Of a DNA stretch of 64,000 nt, positions 45,722 through 55,978 are shown in pieces (the first letter of the stretch is position 1; each line of letters starts with the position of its first letter). A program made the translations under genes and the position numbers. Source of the DNA: Saltatorellus ferox (GTDB taxonomy: Bacteria; Planctomycetota; UBA1135; GCA-002686595); assembly GCA_007751475.1 (NCBI GenBank), contig CP036434.1, positions 4,097,524 through 4,161,523 of the forward strand. Reading direction: 5' to 3'. A model generated the notes under the pieces. It was given only the letters and a program-made list of their open reading frames with translations. It was not told where the DNA came from and did not search any database.

Positions 45722-45759
45722 AAGAGGACGCGCTCACCGCATCGTGAGCGCGTCCTCTT
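45722..45759. terminator. Bidirectional terminator
   Basis: A perfect 16-bp stem, AAGAGGACGCGCTCAC and its complement at 45744-45759, with a 6-base loop. On the minus strand it runs into TTTTCGTT, serving dnaK; on the plus strand into TTCATT, serving the DsrE-like gene. Confidence 0.9.
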
Positions 45760-45810
45760 CATTCCAAGAGAACCGAGCGAGGCCGCTGCGCGACCTCGCC
45801 GGGCCTGACA

Positions 45811-47736
<1,926 letters not shown>

Positions 47737-47751
47737 ACTTGGAAGGTATCA

Positions 47752-47770
47752 GGGAGCCGGAGGGCTCCGG
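47752..47770 (-). promoter_or_regulatory. Hairpin in the dnaK leader
   Basis: GGAGCC-GGAG-GGCTCC, or alternatively CCGGAG-GG-CTCCGG, lies about 16-34 bases upstream of the dnaK ATG. It could be an mRNA structure or operator. There is no Shine-Dalgarno next to the ATG. Confidence 0.35.
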
Positions 47771-47934
47771 TTAGCCGCCTGGACGTGCTCCGGGCGGTGG
47801 ATCGACGGGACAAGAACAACTCGTGTGCCAAGTCTCGTTCCGGGGCCTTGCGAGCGCCTAAATTCCACTGGCGGGGCCGTAAGGGGGCTTTTCAGGGATC
47901 CGGCGCATCGTGCCTGCCATTCTGGCAATGAGTC

Positions 47935-47967
47935 GCGGCCTGTGCCTGACAGAAAGGCACAGACCGC
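47935..47967 (-). terminator. Hairpin terminator after the NHL-propeller gene
   Basis: GCGGCCTGTGCCT and AGGCACAGACCGC form a 13-bp stem with one mismatch and a 7-base loop. It lies 61-93 bp downstream of the minus-strand gene ending at 48028. The T-tract is poor, so termination may be weak or factor-assisted. Confidence 0.5.
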
Positions 47968-48027
47968 GAAAAGCCCACGGCGAAGAGAGCTGACGAGGTC
48001 CCGGCTCAGCGCCGGATCAGCCCCAGA

Positions 48028-49056
48028 TCAGTCCTGAATCCGCTCCAGCTTCGTGATCCGCCCGAGCCGGTTCCAGTCCTGCACGTAGAGGTTGCCGTCC
48101 GCGTCGGCGCCGATGCCGTGGGGCGAGAGGAACTCGCCGTCCGCCCACTGCTCGCGCGGCACTCCGTTCTTCGCCCGCTTGCCGGGGTCGGGGTTGTCGC
48201 CGAGCTGGGCGAGGACCACGCGCTCGCCGCTCTCGTCCAGGCCCAGTAGCGTCACGCGGCCCGCGAGGTCTGCGACGGCCCAGCCGTACTGGGTGATCAC
48301 CCCGTTGCAGGGACGGCGCAGGCCCGGCGTCTCCGCGCGAACGAGCTTGCCGTCCATGGCGAAGCGCTGGAGCCGGCCGTTCTCACGGTCGCACACGACG
48401 AGGTACGGCTCCGCCCCACCCAGCTCCATGAACATGCCGTGGGGCGTCTTCATCTTGCCGGGCTCGGATCCGTACCCACCGAACGAGCCGAGGTACTCCC
48501 GGTCCTTCGAGAAACGGTGGACCCAGCTCTGTCCGTAGCCGTCCGCGATGAAGATCTCCCCGTCCGGCCCCGTGACGATGGAGGTCGGCTTGTACTGCCC
48601 GGCCGACTCGTACTTGCCCGAGATTTCGGGCCAGGGCATCGTCCAGATGACCTCGCCGAGGAGCGTCGTCTTCGCGACCTCGTGGCGCTCGGTGTGCGCG
48701 AGGTACAGGAACTCCTCTTCGCCTTCCTGAACGAGCGTCATGCCGTGGAGCCCCTGCTTCCACTCCTTCCCCCACGACGTCTCGATCGTCCCGTCCGGAC
48801 GCGCGATCACGATCGCGTGGTCGGAGTCGGTGTTGAAGAAGACCCTCCCCCTGGAATCGACGGCGACACAGCCGTGCGTGTTGCCGAGCTCCATGCCATC
48901 GGGCAGCTGAAGCCAGTCGCGAACCCAGCGATAGCGATGCCCCTCGGGGCCGAGGACGATGCCCTCGTCCGCGCCGATCGGAGCCGAGGCCAGGATGGGC
49001 TCCTGGAAGTGGGCGGCCGTGGGAAGGGCGAGAACGAGGGGGAGAAGAGTCAGCAT
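48028..49056 (-). CDS. Exported NHL-repeat (6-bladed beta-propeller) protein
   Basis: A 342-residue protein with a Sec signal (MLTLLPLVLALPTAAHFQ). ATG 49056 was chosen because the signal begins there; the frame continues upstream to 49116. Propeller blades are recognisable from repeats such as HGCVAVDSRGRVFFNT, PTSIVTGPDGEIFIADGYGQSWVHRF, KTPHGMFMELGGAEPYLVVCDR and SPHGIGADADGNLYVQDW. The layout resembles peptidylglycine alpha-amidating lyase-like and other NHL proteins that planctomycetes encode in large numbers. A specific enzymatic role cannot be assigned. It starts 57 bp downstream of the GTPase gene on the same strand. Confidence 0.85.
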   Translation of the reverse strand: MLTLLPLVLALPTAAHFQEPILASAPIGADEGIVLGPEGHRYRWVRDWLQLPDGMELGNTHGCVAVDSRGRVFFNTDSDHAIVIARPDGTIETSWGKEWKQGLHGMTLVQEGEEEFLYLAHTERHEVAKTTLLGEVIWTMPWPEISGKYESAGQYKPTSIVTGPDGEIFIADGYGQSWVHRFSKDREYLGSFGGYGSEPGKMKTPHGMFMELGGAEPYLVVCDRENGRLQRFAMDGKLVRAETPGLRRPCNGVITQYGWAVADLAGRVTLLGLDESGERVVLAQLGDNPDPGKRAKNGVPREQWADGEFLSPHGIGADADGNLYVQDWNRLGRITKLERIQD

Positions 49057-49112
49057 GAAATTCGGGGTGAGGTGGGCGAAACGGCAGGAGCCAGTCGACG
49101 ACGGAGCGCGCG

Positions 49113-50960
49113 TCAACCCGCGGTCCGGGGGCTTTCGCCGTGGAGGCGCTCCCTCCAGATTGCGTCAGCCGAGCCGAGCCGCGCAAGGGCTTCCCGGGAC
49201 TTGTGCAGGCGATCCTGTCGGCCGTCGATGGCCGCGTGGGCAGCTCGGCCGAGCCGCTGCTCGATGTCCCCGCGGACCTCCCCGAGGAGCGCGGCACTCC
49301 GGGCGGAGAGTCGCCCCCGCACCATCACGCGCGCCAGGAAGAGCCAGGCGAACGCGATGATCACCGCGCTGACAAGAAAGTCGACGCCGACGTACTGGTC
49401 CCTGAAGAAGCCCATGCCGACGCGGAAGAGCACCCAGGCGCCCAGCCCGTACACCGGCAGATCGATCAGCAGTCTGAGCGCGCGGGGCACCGCGCGCTCG
49501 GCCGCCTTCGGCAGGTCCACGCGCACGAGCCGATCCCAGGCGTCATCCACGGCGCGGGCCGCGTGGCCGTCGAGTTCCTCTGCCGAAGGCGCCATCGCAG
49601 CTCCGGCCTCCTCGAGGTAGACGTCCTCGGCCGCGAGGCGAGCCTCGAGGAAGGCGTCACGCTGGAGCGCCTCGACCTCCGACGAGCCGGGCAGAAGCCC
49701 CGACGTCGACTCGAAGGAGCGCTCGCGCACGGCACCGCGCACGCGGTCGGCGGCGAGGCTGCCGACGGCGAGGCCCGCCGCCAGCACAGGATTGCGCCGC
49801 GCCACCGCGGCCCCGGCCCCCATGCCGATCGCCGAGAGCCCGCCGACGCGGAGCGCGTAGCCGCCTGGTCCGTCCCAGACCTTGGCGGCGTCGTTCCACA
49901 GCATGCGCGCGAGATCGGCGCGGCGCACCTCCAGTCGCTCGTGGATCGCGGCGACGAGCCCGCCGCACCACGCGTTCGCGCCTTCGCTCAGGCCGTCCTC
50001 GAGCGCGGCAGCCGCCTCCTGAAAGTCCTGCGCCTCCGAGGTGATCAGGGACCCGATCCGCGCGACGGTGCCCACGGCGTTCCGACGCCGCACGCTGCCG
50101 AGCTTCTCCGCCACGATCAGATTCGAGAGCATCGTCCGCAGCGTCGGAAGGTTGCCCGCACCCGGATCGGCCTTCGCCGCGCGCGCGCTGATCGCGACGA
50201 CGGGCGCCTCGGGCGAGCGCCAGCGCTCGTCCCGAAGCTTGCGAAGCTGAGCGAGCAGTTCGTCGGTCGAGCGCTCGTCGAGTTCGTCGGTTCGCCCGAG
50301 GACGAAGACCATCCCGCGCCGCTCGGCGAAGAGGTCGATGAACGTGGCGGAGCTCAGCTCGGCGATCGACTGGCGATGGGCCACGACGACGAGGACGTCG
50401 GCGCGCGCGCTGAGCTGCTTCACGACCTCGCGGTGCACGGTCGCCACGCTGTTCGTGTCCGGAGCGTCGATCAGGATCTGCCCGCGCCAGAAGGATTCCG
50501 CCCCGCCGGCCTCCGCATCCGCTCCCTGCGACGGCTCGTAGGTCACGACGGTCGGCGGCTCGCCGGGGAGACCCTCCAGTATCGAGGACACATCGGCATC
50601 GCTCGGCCGGTAGATGACGGGCGCCGAGGTCGTGGGTCGATCGACGCCTTCCACCGCGACCTCGCGTCCGACGAGCGCGTTCAGCAGCGTGGACTTGCCC
50701 GCGCCGGTCGAGCCGACGAGGCAGATGACGGCTGCGGACTTCGCGCGGACGAGCTGGTCGTCGAGATCGTTGCGGAGCTCCCGGATCTCCGGCAGGGCTG
50801 CCTCGGCCGCGCGGAGATCACGAACCGCCCCGAGGTCGCGGTCGAGGCCCGCGAGCAAGGAGGCGACGACGGCGCGCGAGGCCCCGCTGGTGGGTGGATT
50901 GGATGACAAGCGCAGTTCCCGGAGAGGGTTGGATTCGGCGTGGAGCAGACTCGGCCACAT
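49113..50960 (-). CDS. Dynamin-like GTPase with C-terminal membrane helices
   Basis: A 615-residue GTPase. G1 is LVGSTGAGKSTLLNALVG, the switch Thr is in VDRPTTSAPV, the G3 region reads LIDAPDTNSV (Asp-Thr-Asn where DxxG is usual), and G4 is probably LGRTDELDE. The middle is helical. There are two membrane helices near ~495-560 (LPVYGLGAWVLFRVGMGFF; VDFLVSAVIIAFAWLFLA). This is the layout of bacterial dynamin-like or YcjX/YjdA-type membrane GTPases. It has a relative in the window, at 62559-64000, which shares SLxAGLDRDLxA-type helix segments. Roles in membrane remodelling or surveillance are known for the superfamily but not shown here. Confidence 0.82.
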   Translation of the reverse strand: MWPSLLHAESNPLRELRLSSNPPTSGASRAVVASLLAGLDRDLGAVRDLRAAEAALPEIRELRNDLDDQLVRAKSAAVICLVGSTGAGKSTLLNALVGREVAVEGVDRPTTSAPVIYRPSDADVSSILEGLPGEPPTVVTYEPSQGADAEAGGAESFWRGQILIDAPDTNSVATVHREVVKQLSARADVLVVVAHRQSIAELSSATFIDLFAERRGMVFVLGRTDELDERSTDELLAQLRKLRDERWRSPEAPVVAISARAAKADPGAGNLPTLRTMLSNLIVAEKLGSVRRRNAVGTVARIGSLITSEAQDFQEAAAALEDGLSEGANAWCGGLVAAIHERLEVRRADLARMLWNDAAKVWDGPGGYALRVGGLSAIGMGAGAAVARRNPVLAAGLAVGSLAADRVRGAVRERSFESTSGLLPGSSEVEALQRDAFLEARLAAEDVYLEEAGAAMAPSAEELDGHAARAVDDAWDRLVRVDLPKAAERAVPRALRLLIDLPVYGLGAWVLFRVGMGFFRDQYVGVDFLVSAVIIAFAWLFLARVMVRGRLSARSAALLGEVRGDIEQRLGRAAHAAIDGRQDRLHKSREALARLGSADAIWRERLHGESPRTAG

Positions 50961-51029
50961 CCTACGAACTGAAAGGTCCGCGCGCGCGACGTGCGCGCGG
51001 CGGCGTGGCCCCGGAGTACCATACCGCCG

Positions 51030-51737
51030 ATGCTAGCCCTACCTCAGCGCGAACTCTGGACCGCCTACCTCGAACTGGAGGCTCTTGGCCAGCGCGAGGA
51101 AGCCCTGGGCACTCTGCGCGCGTTCCTCGAATCGATGAAGGAGCTGGACGAGAGCGCCCGTGAGGCGTGGGCGCTGGATCGAGCGAGGGCGATCGTCGAC
51201 GCGGGCGACCCCCAGCCGCTCCGGCTGCCTCTTTTCGTCGAGGTCCTCTTCCCCGCCCTCGTGCGAGGCGTGGAAGCCGGCACTCCCGGATGCGCCCGCT
51301 GGACCGCCAGCCTGTTGCACCTCGTTCGCGGCCGGCAGGAGCGGCACTTCCTGCCGAAGGAGGCCCGCACGGAAGCGGGACTGCTGCGCCTGGCGCTCGA
51401 ACTCGACCCCTCGGACGGAGCCGCTCGGCTCCAGCTGATCCAGGAGCTGAGCGCTGCGCTGGAGTACGCGACGCACGAGGCACCCGACACGGTTCTGTGG
51501 GATCAGGACGCGGTGACGACGAAGGCGCAGTGCGATGAACTCCTGGCCGAACTCGTGGAGATGGAACGGCACATGGGGATCGCTGGCGTCGCGGAGCTTC
51601 AGGAGAAGAACCTCGTGGACCTGGCGGAGTTTTGCCGCTTCCACCTCACGTCGTACCGGGCGTTCCTCGGCCAGCGTGAGGGGAAAGAGAGCTACCGCCA
51701 GTTCCTCGATCGCGCGGAACCCGAGTCTGCCACATGA
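51030..51737 (+). CDS. Conserved-looking hypothetical protein, helical
   Basis: A 235-residue soluble protein that I do not recognise. It is rich in amphipathic helices (ELWTAYLELEALGQREEALGTLRAFLESMKEL; EAGLLRLALELDPSDGAARLQLIQELSAALEY) with a TPR-like rhythm, and ends in a region with LAEFCRFHLTSYRAFLGQREGKESYRQFL. No signal or membrane helix. ATG 51030 is the first start giving a plausible N terminus (MLALPQRELW). It is divergent from the dynamin-like GTPase with a 69-bp gap, suggesting a shared promoter region. Codon use is like the neighbours, and the reading frame has strong third-position GC, supporting a real gene. Confidence 0.7.
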   Translation: MLALPQRELWTAYLELEALGQREEALGTLRAFLESMKELDESAREAWALDRARAIVDAGDPQPLRLPLFVEVLFPALVRGVEAGTPGCARWTASLLHLVRGRQERHFLPKEARTEAGLLRLALELDPSDGAARLQLIQELSAALEYATHEAPDTVLWDQDAVTTKAQCDELLAELVEMERHMGIAGVAELQEKNLVDLAEFCRFHLTSYRAFLGQREGKESYRQFLDRAEPESAT

Positions 51738-51809
51738 GGAGGGCACATCGGCGGTCCCAGCGCCGCCCTGTTCAGCGCAAGTGAGGCGGAGGTTCAACCT
51801 TTGAATTCC

Positions 51810-51824
51810 TGGCACGGGATTGGC
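51810..51824 (+). promoter_or_regulatory. Candidate sigma-54 (-24/-12) promoter
   Basis: TGGCACGGGATTGGC matches the sigma-54 consensus TGGCACG-N4-TTGC at all but one position, with the invariant GG and GC 12 bp apart. Transcription would start near 51836, about 49 bp before the ATG of the large exported protein. No enhancer-binding regulator is in the window. Confidence 0.45.
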
Positions 51825-51884
51825 GCGTGAAGCGACGCGACGGCGCATGCGCTATCTGCGCTCACTTCCCCTCGCGTCTCCACC

Positions 51885-54572
51885 ATGAAATCACGCCTCT
51901 GGTTGTCCGCCATCGCCGCGGCCTCGGCGCTCGTCGCAGTACTTCTCCTGTTCTTCGCTCGACCCGACGAGTCCCCTGCGCCTGGCGCCAAGGCTACCGC
52001 GCCTGAGCTGTCGCAGGACGGCAGCGACGCGATGGATACCAGGGGCGATCTGGTCCCGCTGGACCGGCCAGCCAGCGACTCCGCCGTGGACCGCCGAGTG
52101 GCCGCCGCTGCGGCGCCCGACGAGGTCGCGCCAACTCCCAAGACGATCCAGAGCGGCGGCCTCATAGAGATCGTGCTGAGCGGCCCGGCGGCGGGCCATC
52201 CCGAGGCCGTGGCCGGCGACTCCTTCGTTCTCTACGGCTCCGAGAGTCCGTATCACGGAAGCCCGCGGCAGCTGCCGGATCTGGACGCCGAGGGTCGCTA
52301 CTACCTTCGCGGCGTCGAGGCAGGAGAAGTGCAATGGATCGGGCTCGACGCGGAGCTCTTCGTCCGCGCGCTCGTGCCGGTCCCGGCCATCATCGCGGGT
52401 GAGCGGCTGACGGTCGAAGTCCCCGTCGTCCGCGGCGTCACGGCCTCGGGCGTGGTCCTCGGGCCCGACGGCGCGCCGGTCGCCGACGCCCGCGTGCGCC
52501 TTGGATCCTGGGATCGACCGGACATGACGACCTCGATCGGCTACGAGGAAGAATCGCTCACGGACGAAGAAGGGCGCTTCCGCGTCGGAGGTGTTCTGCC
52601 CGGCCAGATGACGGTCCGCGTCTCCGGGAACGGCTTCGACTCCACGAGTCTGGCTCTCGGGGAAGCCGCCGACGGGGACCACCTCGAGGGGCTGGAGATC
52701 CAGCTGGCGCACGGCGGACGCCTCCTCGGTGTGGTCCGCTGGCCCGACGGCGCTCCCGCTGACAAGGCCACGGTGAAGCTGTCGAACCGCGGCCAATCCT
52801 GGAAGAAAGCCCCCGAGACGAAGACCGATGGCGAAGGCCAGTTCGAGTTCAGCGGTCTCGGTCCTGGCGACTACCGAGTGGCAGCGAGCGCCAGGAAGAA
52901 GCGCGATCTGGCGCCGTGGCAGGTCGAAACGATCGCACGGCCAGGGCAGCCGCTGGTCCTCGAGCTTCAGGAAGGCCTGAGGATCACCGGCCGCGTCACC
53001 GACGACCTCGGTCAGCCGATCTCGGACTTCCGCGTCAGCGCCACGCCCGTGGGAATCGACGAGGGGGGTAGCAGCGCCAGCGAGCGCGTTCGCAAGGGCG
53101 ACGGGGACTACGAGATCACGGGTCTGGGCGCCGGGAACTTCGATCTCACCGCCACTTCCAAGGGACACGCCGCGGGGCGCCCGGTCCGCGTGAACGCTTC
53201 CGGTCCCGGTACCACCGCGAACTTCACGCTGGACCGTCTCGCGAGCGCAGCAGGCATCGTGAGGAACTCGAGCGGCTCCCCCCTGCCCGCCGCGACCCTC
53301 ACCATCGGTGGCAGGTCGATCACGACGGATGGAGAGGGGCGCTTCGAGGTCGAGGGTGTCCCGCCCGGCGCTCTCCTCGTGACTCTCGTCGATCGATCCC
53401 TCGGCGTGCTTCGCAGCGAACCTGCCATCCTGGCTCCGGGCGAGCACCGGGACGACATCGAGATCGTGCTCGGTGCCGGAGGGACGGTTCGGGTGCAGCT
53501 CCACCCGTCCCTGGAGGGAGGCATCTACCAGCGCGCGACCCTTCGGGCCGAGAACTCCTATGCGATGAGCAGCAGTGCCTTCGACGAAGAGGGAACCGCG
53601 ACGTTCACCGGCCTCGAAGCCGGGCGCTACTGGGTTGCGCTGCCGCCCGTGGAAGGGCGTGAGTTCGTCCTCAAGCACAGGGACACGAACCAGATCCCGG
53701 TCGAGGTCCCCAGCGATGGAGACGTCTCCGTGGTCATCGGCGATCCGGATGCGTACGGGATCACGATGTCGGGCCGAGTGACCCGAAACGGAGACGCGCA
53801 GGCGGGGCTGATGATGTACGTCTACGCGGAAGGGACGGAGCGCCTGTTCCCGAGCGTGATCGGACGCACGGACGACAGCGGCCGGTACGAGGTGAAGCTG
53901 CGCGAGCCGGGCCCCTACACGTTCAACGTCGGAGAGGGACAGGCGGCCCAGGCTCGCTTCCCGGTGGACGTCACCGGGGAGCCGCTGCAGGAGCGAGACT
54001 TCGAGCTCCCTGACCGAACCCTCGAGGGGCGAGCGATTCGGGAGGATGGCTCTCCGGTGGTCGGGGGCATGTACGTTCTCTTCCACAGGGACGCGCCGCG
54101 GGATTCGAAGAAGGCGGGGGACCTGCAGTTCGCCGGCACGAAGAACGACGGTTCGTTCGTCTTCACGGGCCTCCACCCGGGCCGCTATCGCCTGCACACG
54201 GGCAACTACTTCACCGCCCACGAGACCGATGGGCTCGTCATCGTGGAGGACATCGTGGTGCCCGCGAGCGGCGAGGGCCCGGAGGTGAACGTGGTCATTC
54301 CCCGCGCGGCCACGGTGATCGCGCGGGCGCTCGACGCCGAAGGCCGGCCGCTCGCCGACCACGCGATCACCCTCGAAACCGAGGCTGGCTCCCCCCACCA
54401 CATCTATGCCAGCGCGCGCACGGATTCCCAGGGCTACCAGCGCATCGTCGGGGTCGGACCTGGCACCTGGCGCGCGCTCGTCCGCGACCGCGCTGGCCAG
54501 GTCGTGGGAGAAACGAAGATCGAGGTGGCCGCCGGCGCGGCGCGCGAACTGGAGATCCTCTGCTCGCATTGA
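51885..54572 (+). CDS. Large membrane-anchored protein with carboxypeptidase-regulatory-like repeats
   Basis: An 895-residue protein with an N-terminal anchor or signal (LWLSAIAAASALVAVLLLFFA) and then a series of about eight beta-sandwich repeats of the carboxypeptidase regulatory-like (CarboxypepD_reg) type. Their hallmarks recur: GVVLGPDGAPVADARVRL, TDEEGRFRVGGVLPGQMTVRV, TDGEGQFEFSGLGPGDYRVAA, TTDGEGRFEVEGVPPGALLVTL, TDDSGRYEVKLREPGPYTF, KNDGSFVFTGLHPGRYRL. No catalytic domain is present. Such proteins are abundant in planctomycete envelopes; binding or structural roles are assumed. A relative is encoded at 57507-59210 on the other strand. A candidate sigma-54 promoter precedes it. Confidence 0.85.
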   Translation: MKSRLWLSAIAAASALVAVLLLFFARPDESPAPGAKATAPELSQDGSDAMDTRGDLVPLDRPASDSAVDRRVAAAAAPDEVAPTPKTIQSGGLIEIVLSGPAAGHPEAVAGDSFVLYGSESPYHGSPRQLPDLDAEGRYYLRGVEAGEVQWIGLDAELFVRALVPVPAIIAGERLTVEVPVVRGVTASGVVLGPDGAPVADARVRLGSWDRPDMTTSIGYEEESLTDEEGRFRVGGVLPGQMTVRVSGNGFDSTSLALGEAADGDHLEGLEIQLAHGGRLLGVVRWPDGAPADKATVKLSNRGQSWKKAPETKTDGEGQFEFSGLGPGDYRVAASARKKRDLAPWQVETIARPGQPLVLELQEGLRITGRVTDDLGQPISDFRVSATPVGIDEGGSSASERVRKGDGDYEITGLGAGNFDLTATSKGHAAGRPVRVNASGPGTTANFTLDRLASAAGIVRNSSGSPLPAATLTIGGRSITTDGEGRFEVEGVPPGALLVTLVDRSLGVLRSEPAILAPGEHRDDIEIVLGAGGTVRVQLHPSLEGGIYQRATLRAENSYAMSSSAFDEEGTATFTGLEAGRYWVALPPVEGREFVLKHRDTNQIPVEVPSDGDVSVVIGDPDAYGITMSGRVTRNGDAQAGLMMYVYAEGTERLFPSVIGRTDDSGRYEVKLREPGPYTFNVGEGQAAQARFPVDVTGEPLQERDFELPDRTLEGRAIREDGSPVVGGMYVLFHRDAPRDSKKAGDLQFAGTKNDGSFVFTGLHPGRYRLHTGNYFTAHETDGLVIVEDIVVPASGEGPEVNVVIPRAATVIARALDAEGRPLADHAITLETEAGSPHHIYASARTDSQGYQRIVGVGPGTWRALVRDRAGQVVGETKIEVAAGAARELEILCSH

Positions 54573-54801
54573 ACGGGCCCCGAAGGAAGGCAGGCCAGGG
54601 CCGTGGTTGGCGAGTGCCCCATTTTGAGTCATCCAGCGAACGGCCGCCAGTGAGTTCACTGATATTTCAATGAAACTGGCGCCCTTGATCGGGAGCGGAG
54701 CGAAGCCCCCCGGTACACAGGGGCGGTCCATGGCCGTGGAGCCTCCGCTCCGAACCCCTCTCCTTCGAACGATCCCTCCGGCGCCACGGGTGCCAAGATC
54801 C

Positions 54802-55932
54802 ATGACCATCCGCTCCCTCCTCTGCCTTGCCAGTGCTTCCCTGCTTCTTACGCCCTGGGTCGAGGCCCAGGTGGCCTTCGCCACGGCTGGAAGCGATCTC
54901 GTCGAGGTCGACTTCGGAACCGGCACCGCGACGCCCATCGGCTCCACCGGACTGAGCAACCCCATCACCCTGTCCAGCTGGCCGAATAGCGACGAACTCT
55001 TCGTCTCGGAGCTGCTCGCGACCGAGATCTACTCCGTGAACGTGACCACGGCCGCGGCGACCCTGTTCGGCTCCACGACGATCGCCTTCGGTGGCCTGAC
55101 CCTGAACGAGGACACGGGCCGGGTCTACGGTCACGACTTCTTCCGGCTTTACGAGGTCGACCCCGTCACGCTCAATGCCACGCTCGTGGGCGACAGCGGG
55201 ACTCAGCTCTACTCGATGGAGTACCACCAGAGCCTGGGCAGGCTCTTCGCCTACAGCCTCGCGGGTGACACCTTCCTCGAACTCGACATGGCGTCGGGTG
55301 CGGCCACCCCCATCGGCACGACCGGCGTCTTCGGCATCACCGGCATGTGGTACGACCCGGCGACGGACGCACTCTACGGCGTGACGGATCAGAACGGCAA
55401 CGGATCGCTGGTGCGGATCGACCCGGCCACGGGGGCTGCGACCGTGATCCAGGCGACGGGGCTCAACTTCCTTGCGCTGGGTGGCTTCGGAGAGCCGGGG
55501 CTCATCAAGGCGAACTTCTGCGGACCCGCCGCCGTGAATTCCACCGGACTCTCCGCCAGCATCTCAGGATTCGGAAGCAGCGTGGTTCTCGAGAACGACG
55601 TCACGCTGGCCGTGGACGATCTACCCGGCAACGCCTTCGGATTCTTCATCACGAGCCGCACGCAGGGTTTCGTCGCCAACCCCGCCGGCAGCAGCGGGAA
55701 CCTCTGCCTGGCGGGCGCCATCGGCCGCTTCGTCGGTCCCGGACAGATTCAGAACTCCGGCACCGCGCGCAGGATCACGATCACCCTCGATCTGATGATG
55801 CAACCGACGCCGACGGGGTTCGTGGCCATCCAGGCCGGCGAGAGCTGGAGCTTTTCGTCCTGGTACCGGGACACGCTCGGCGGCGCGACGACGTCCAACT
55901 TCTCCGATGGGCTCGAGGTCACCTTCCTCTGA
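54802..55932 (+). CDS. Secreted beta-propeller-like protein with lineage-type C-terminal domain
   Basis: A 376-residue protein with a Sec signal (MTIRSLLCLASASLLLTPWVEA) starting at ATG 54802; the frame is open further upstream without a plausible N terminus. Residues ~25-245 are repetitive beta strands of a propeller (GTGTATPIGSTGLSNPITLS; SGAATPIGTTGVFGITGMWYDPATDALYG). The last ~130 residues start at FCGPAAVNSTGLSASISGFG, continue through NAFGFFITSRTQGFVANP and GNLCLAGAIGRF, and end in WYRDTLGG and SDGLEVTFL. I recognise this C-terminal module as common on secreted proteins of certain GC-rich planctomycetes (memory-based, not searched). There is no C-terminal membrane helix or PEP motif, so it is not an exosortase target. 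Confidence 0.78.
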   Translation: MTIRSLLCLASASLLLTPWVEAQVAFATAGSDLVEVDFGTGTATPIGSTGLSNPITLSSWPNSDELFVSELLATEIYSVNVTTAAATLFGSTTIAFGGLTLNEDTGRVYGHDFFRLYEVDPVTLNATLVGDSGTQLYSMEYHQSLGRLFAYSLAGDTFLELDMASGAATPIGTTGVFGITGMWYDPATDALYGVTDQNGNGSLVRIDPATGAATVIQATGLNFLALGGFGEPGLIKANFCGPAAVNSTGLSASISGFGSSVVLENDVTLAVDDLPGNAFGFFITSRTQGFVANPAGSSGNLCLAGAIGRFVGPGQIQNSGTARRITITLDLMMQPTPTGFVAIQAGESWSFSSWYRDTLGGATTSNFSDGLEVTFL

Positions 55933-55978
55933 TTCTCCTCTGATTCTCTTTTGGGACTCACAACGAGGCTCTCGAGAC

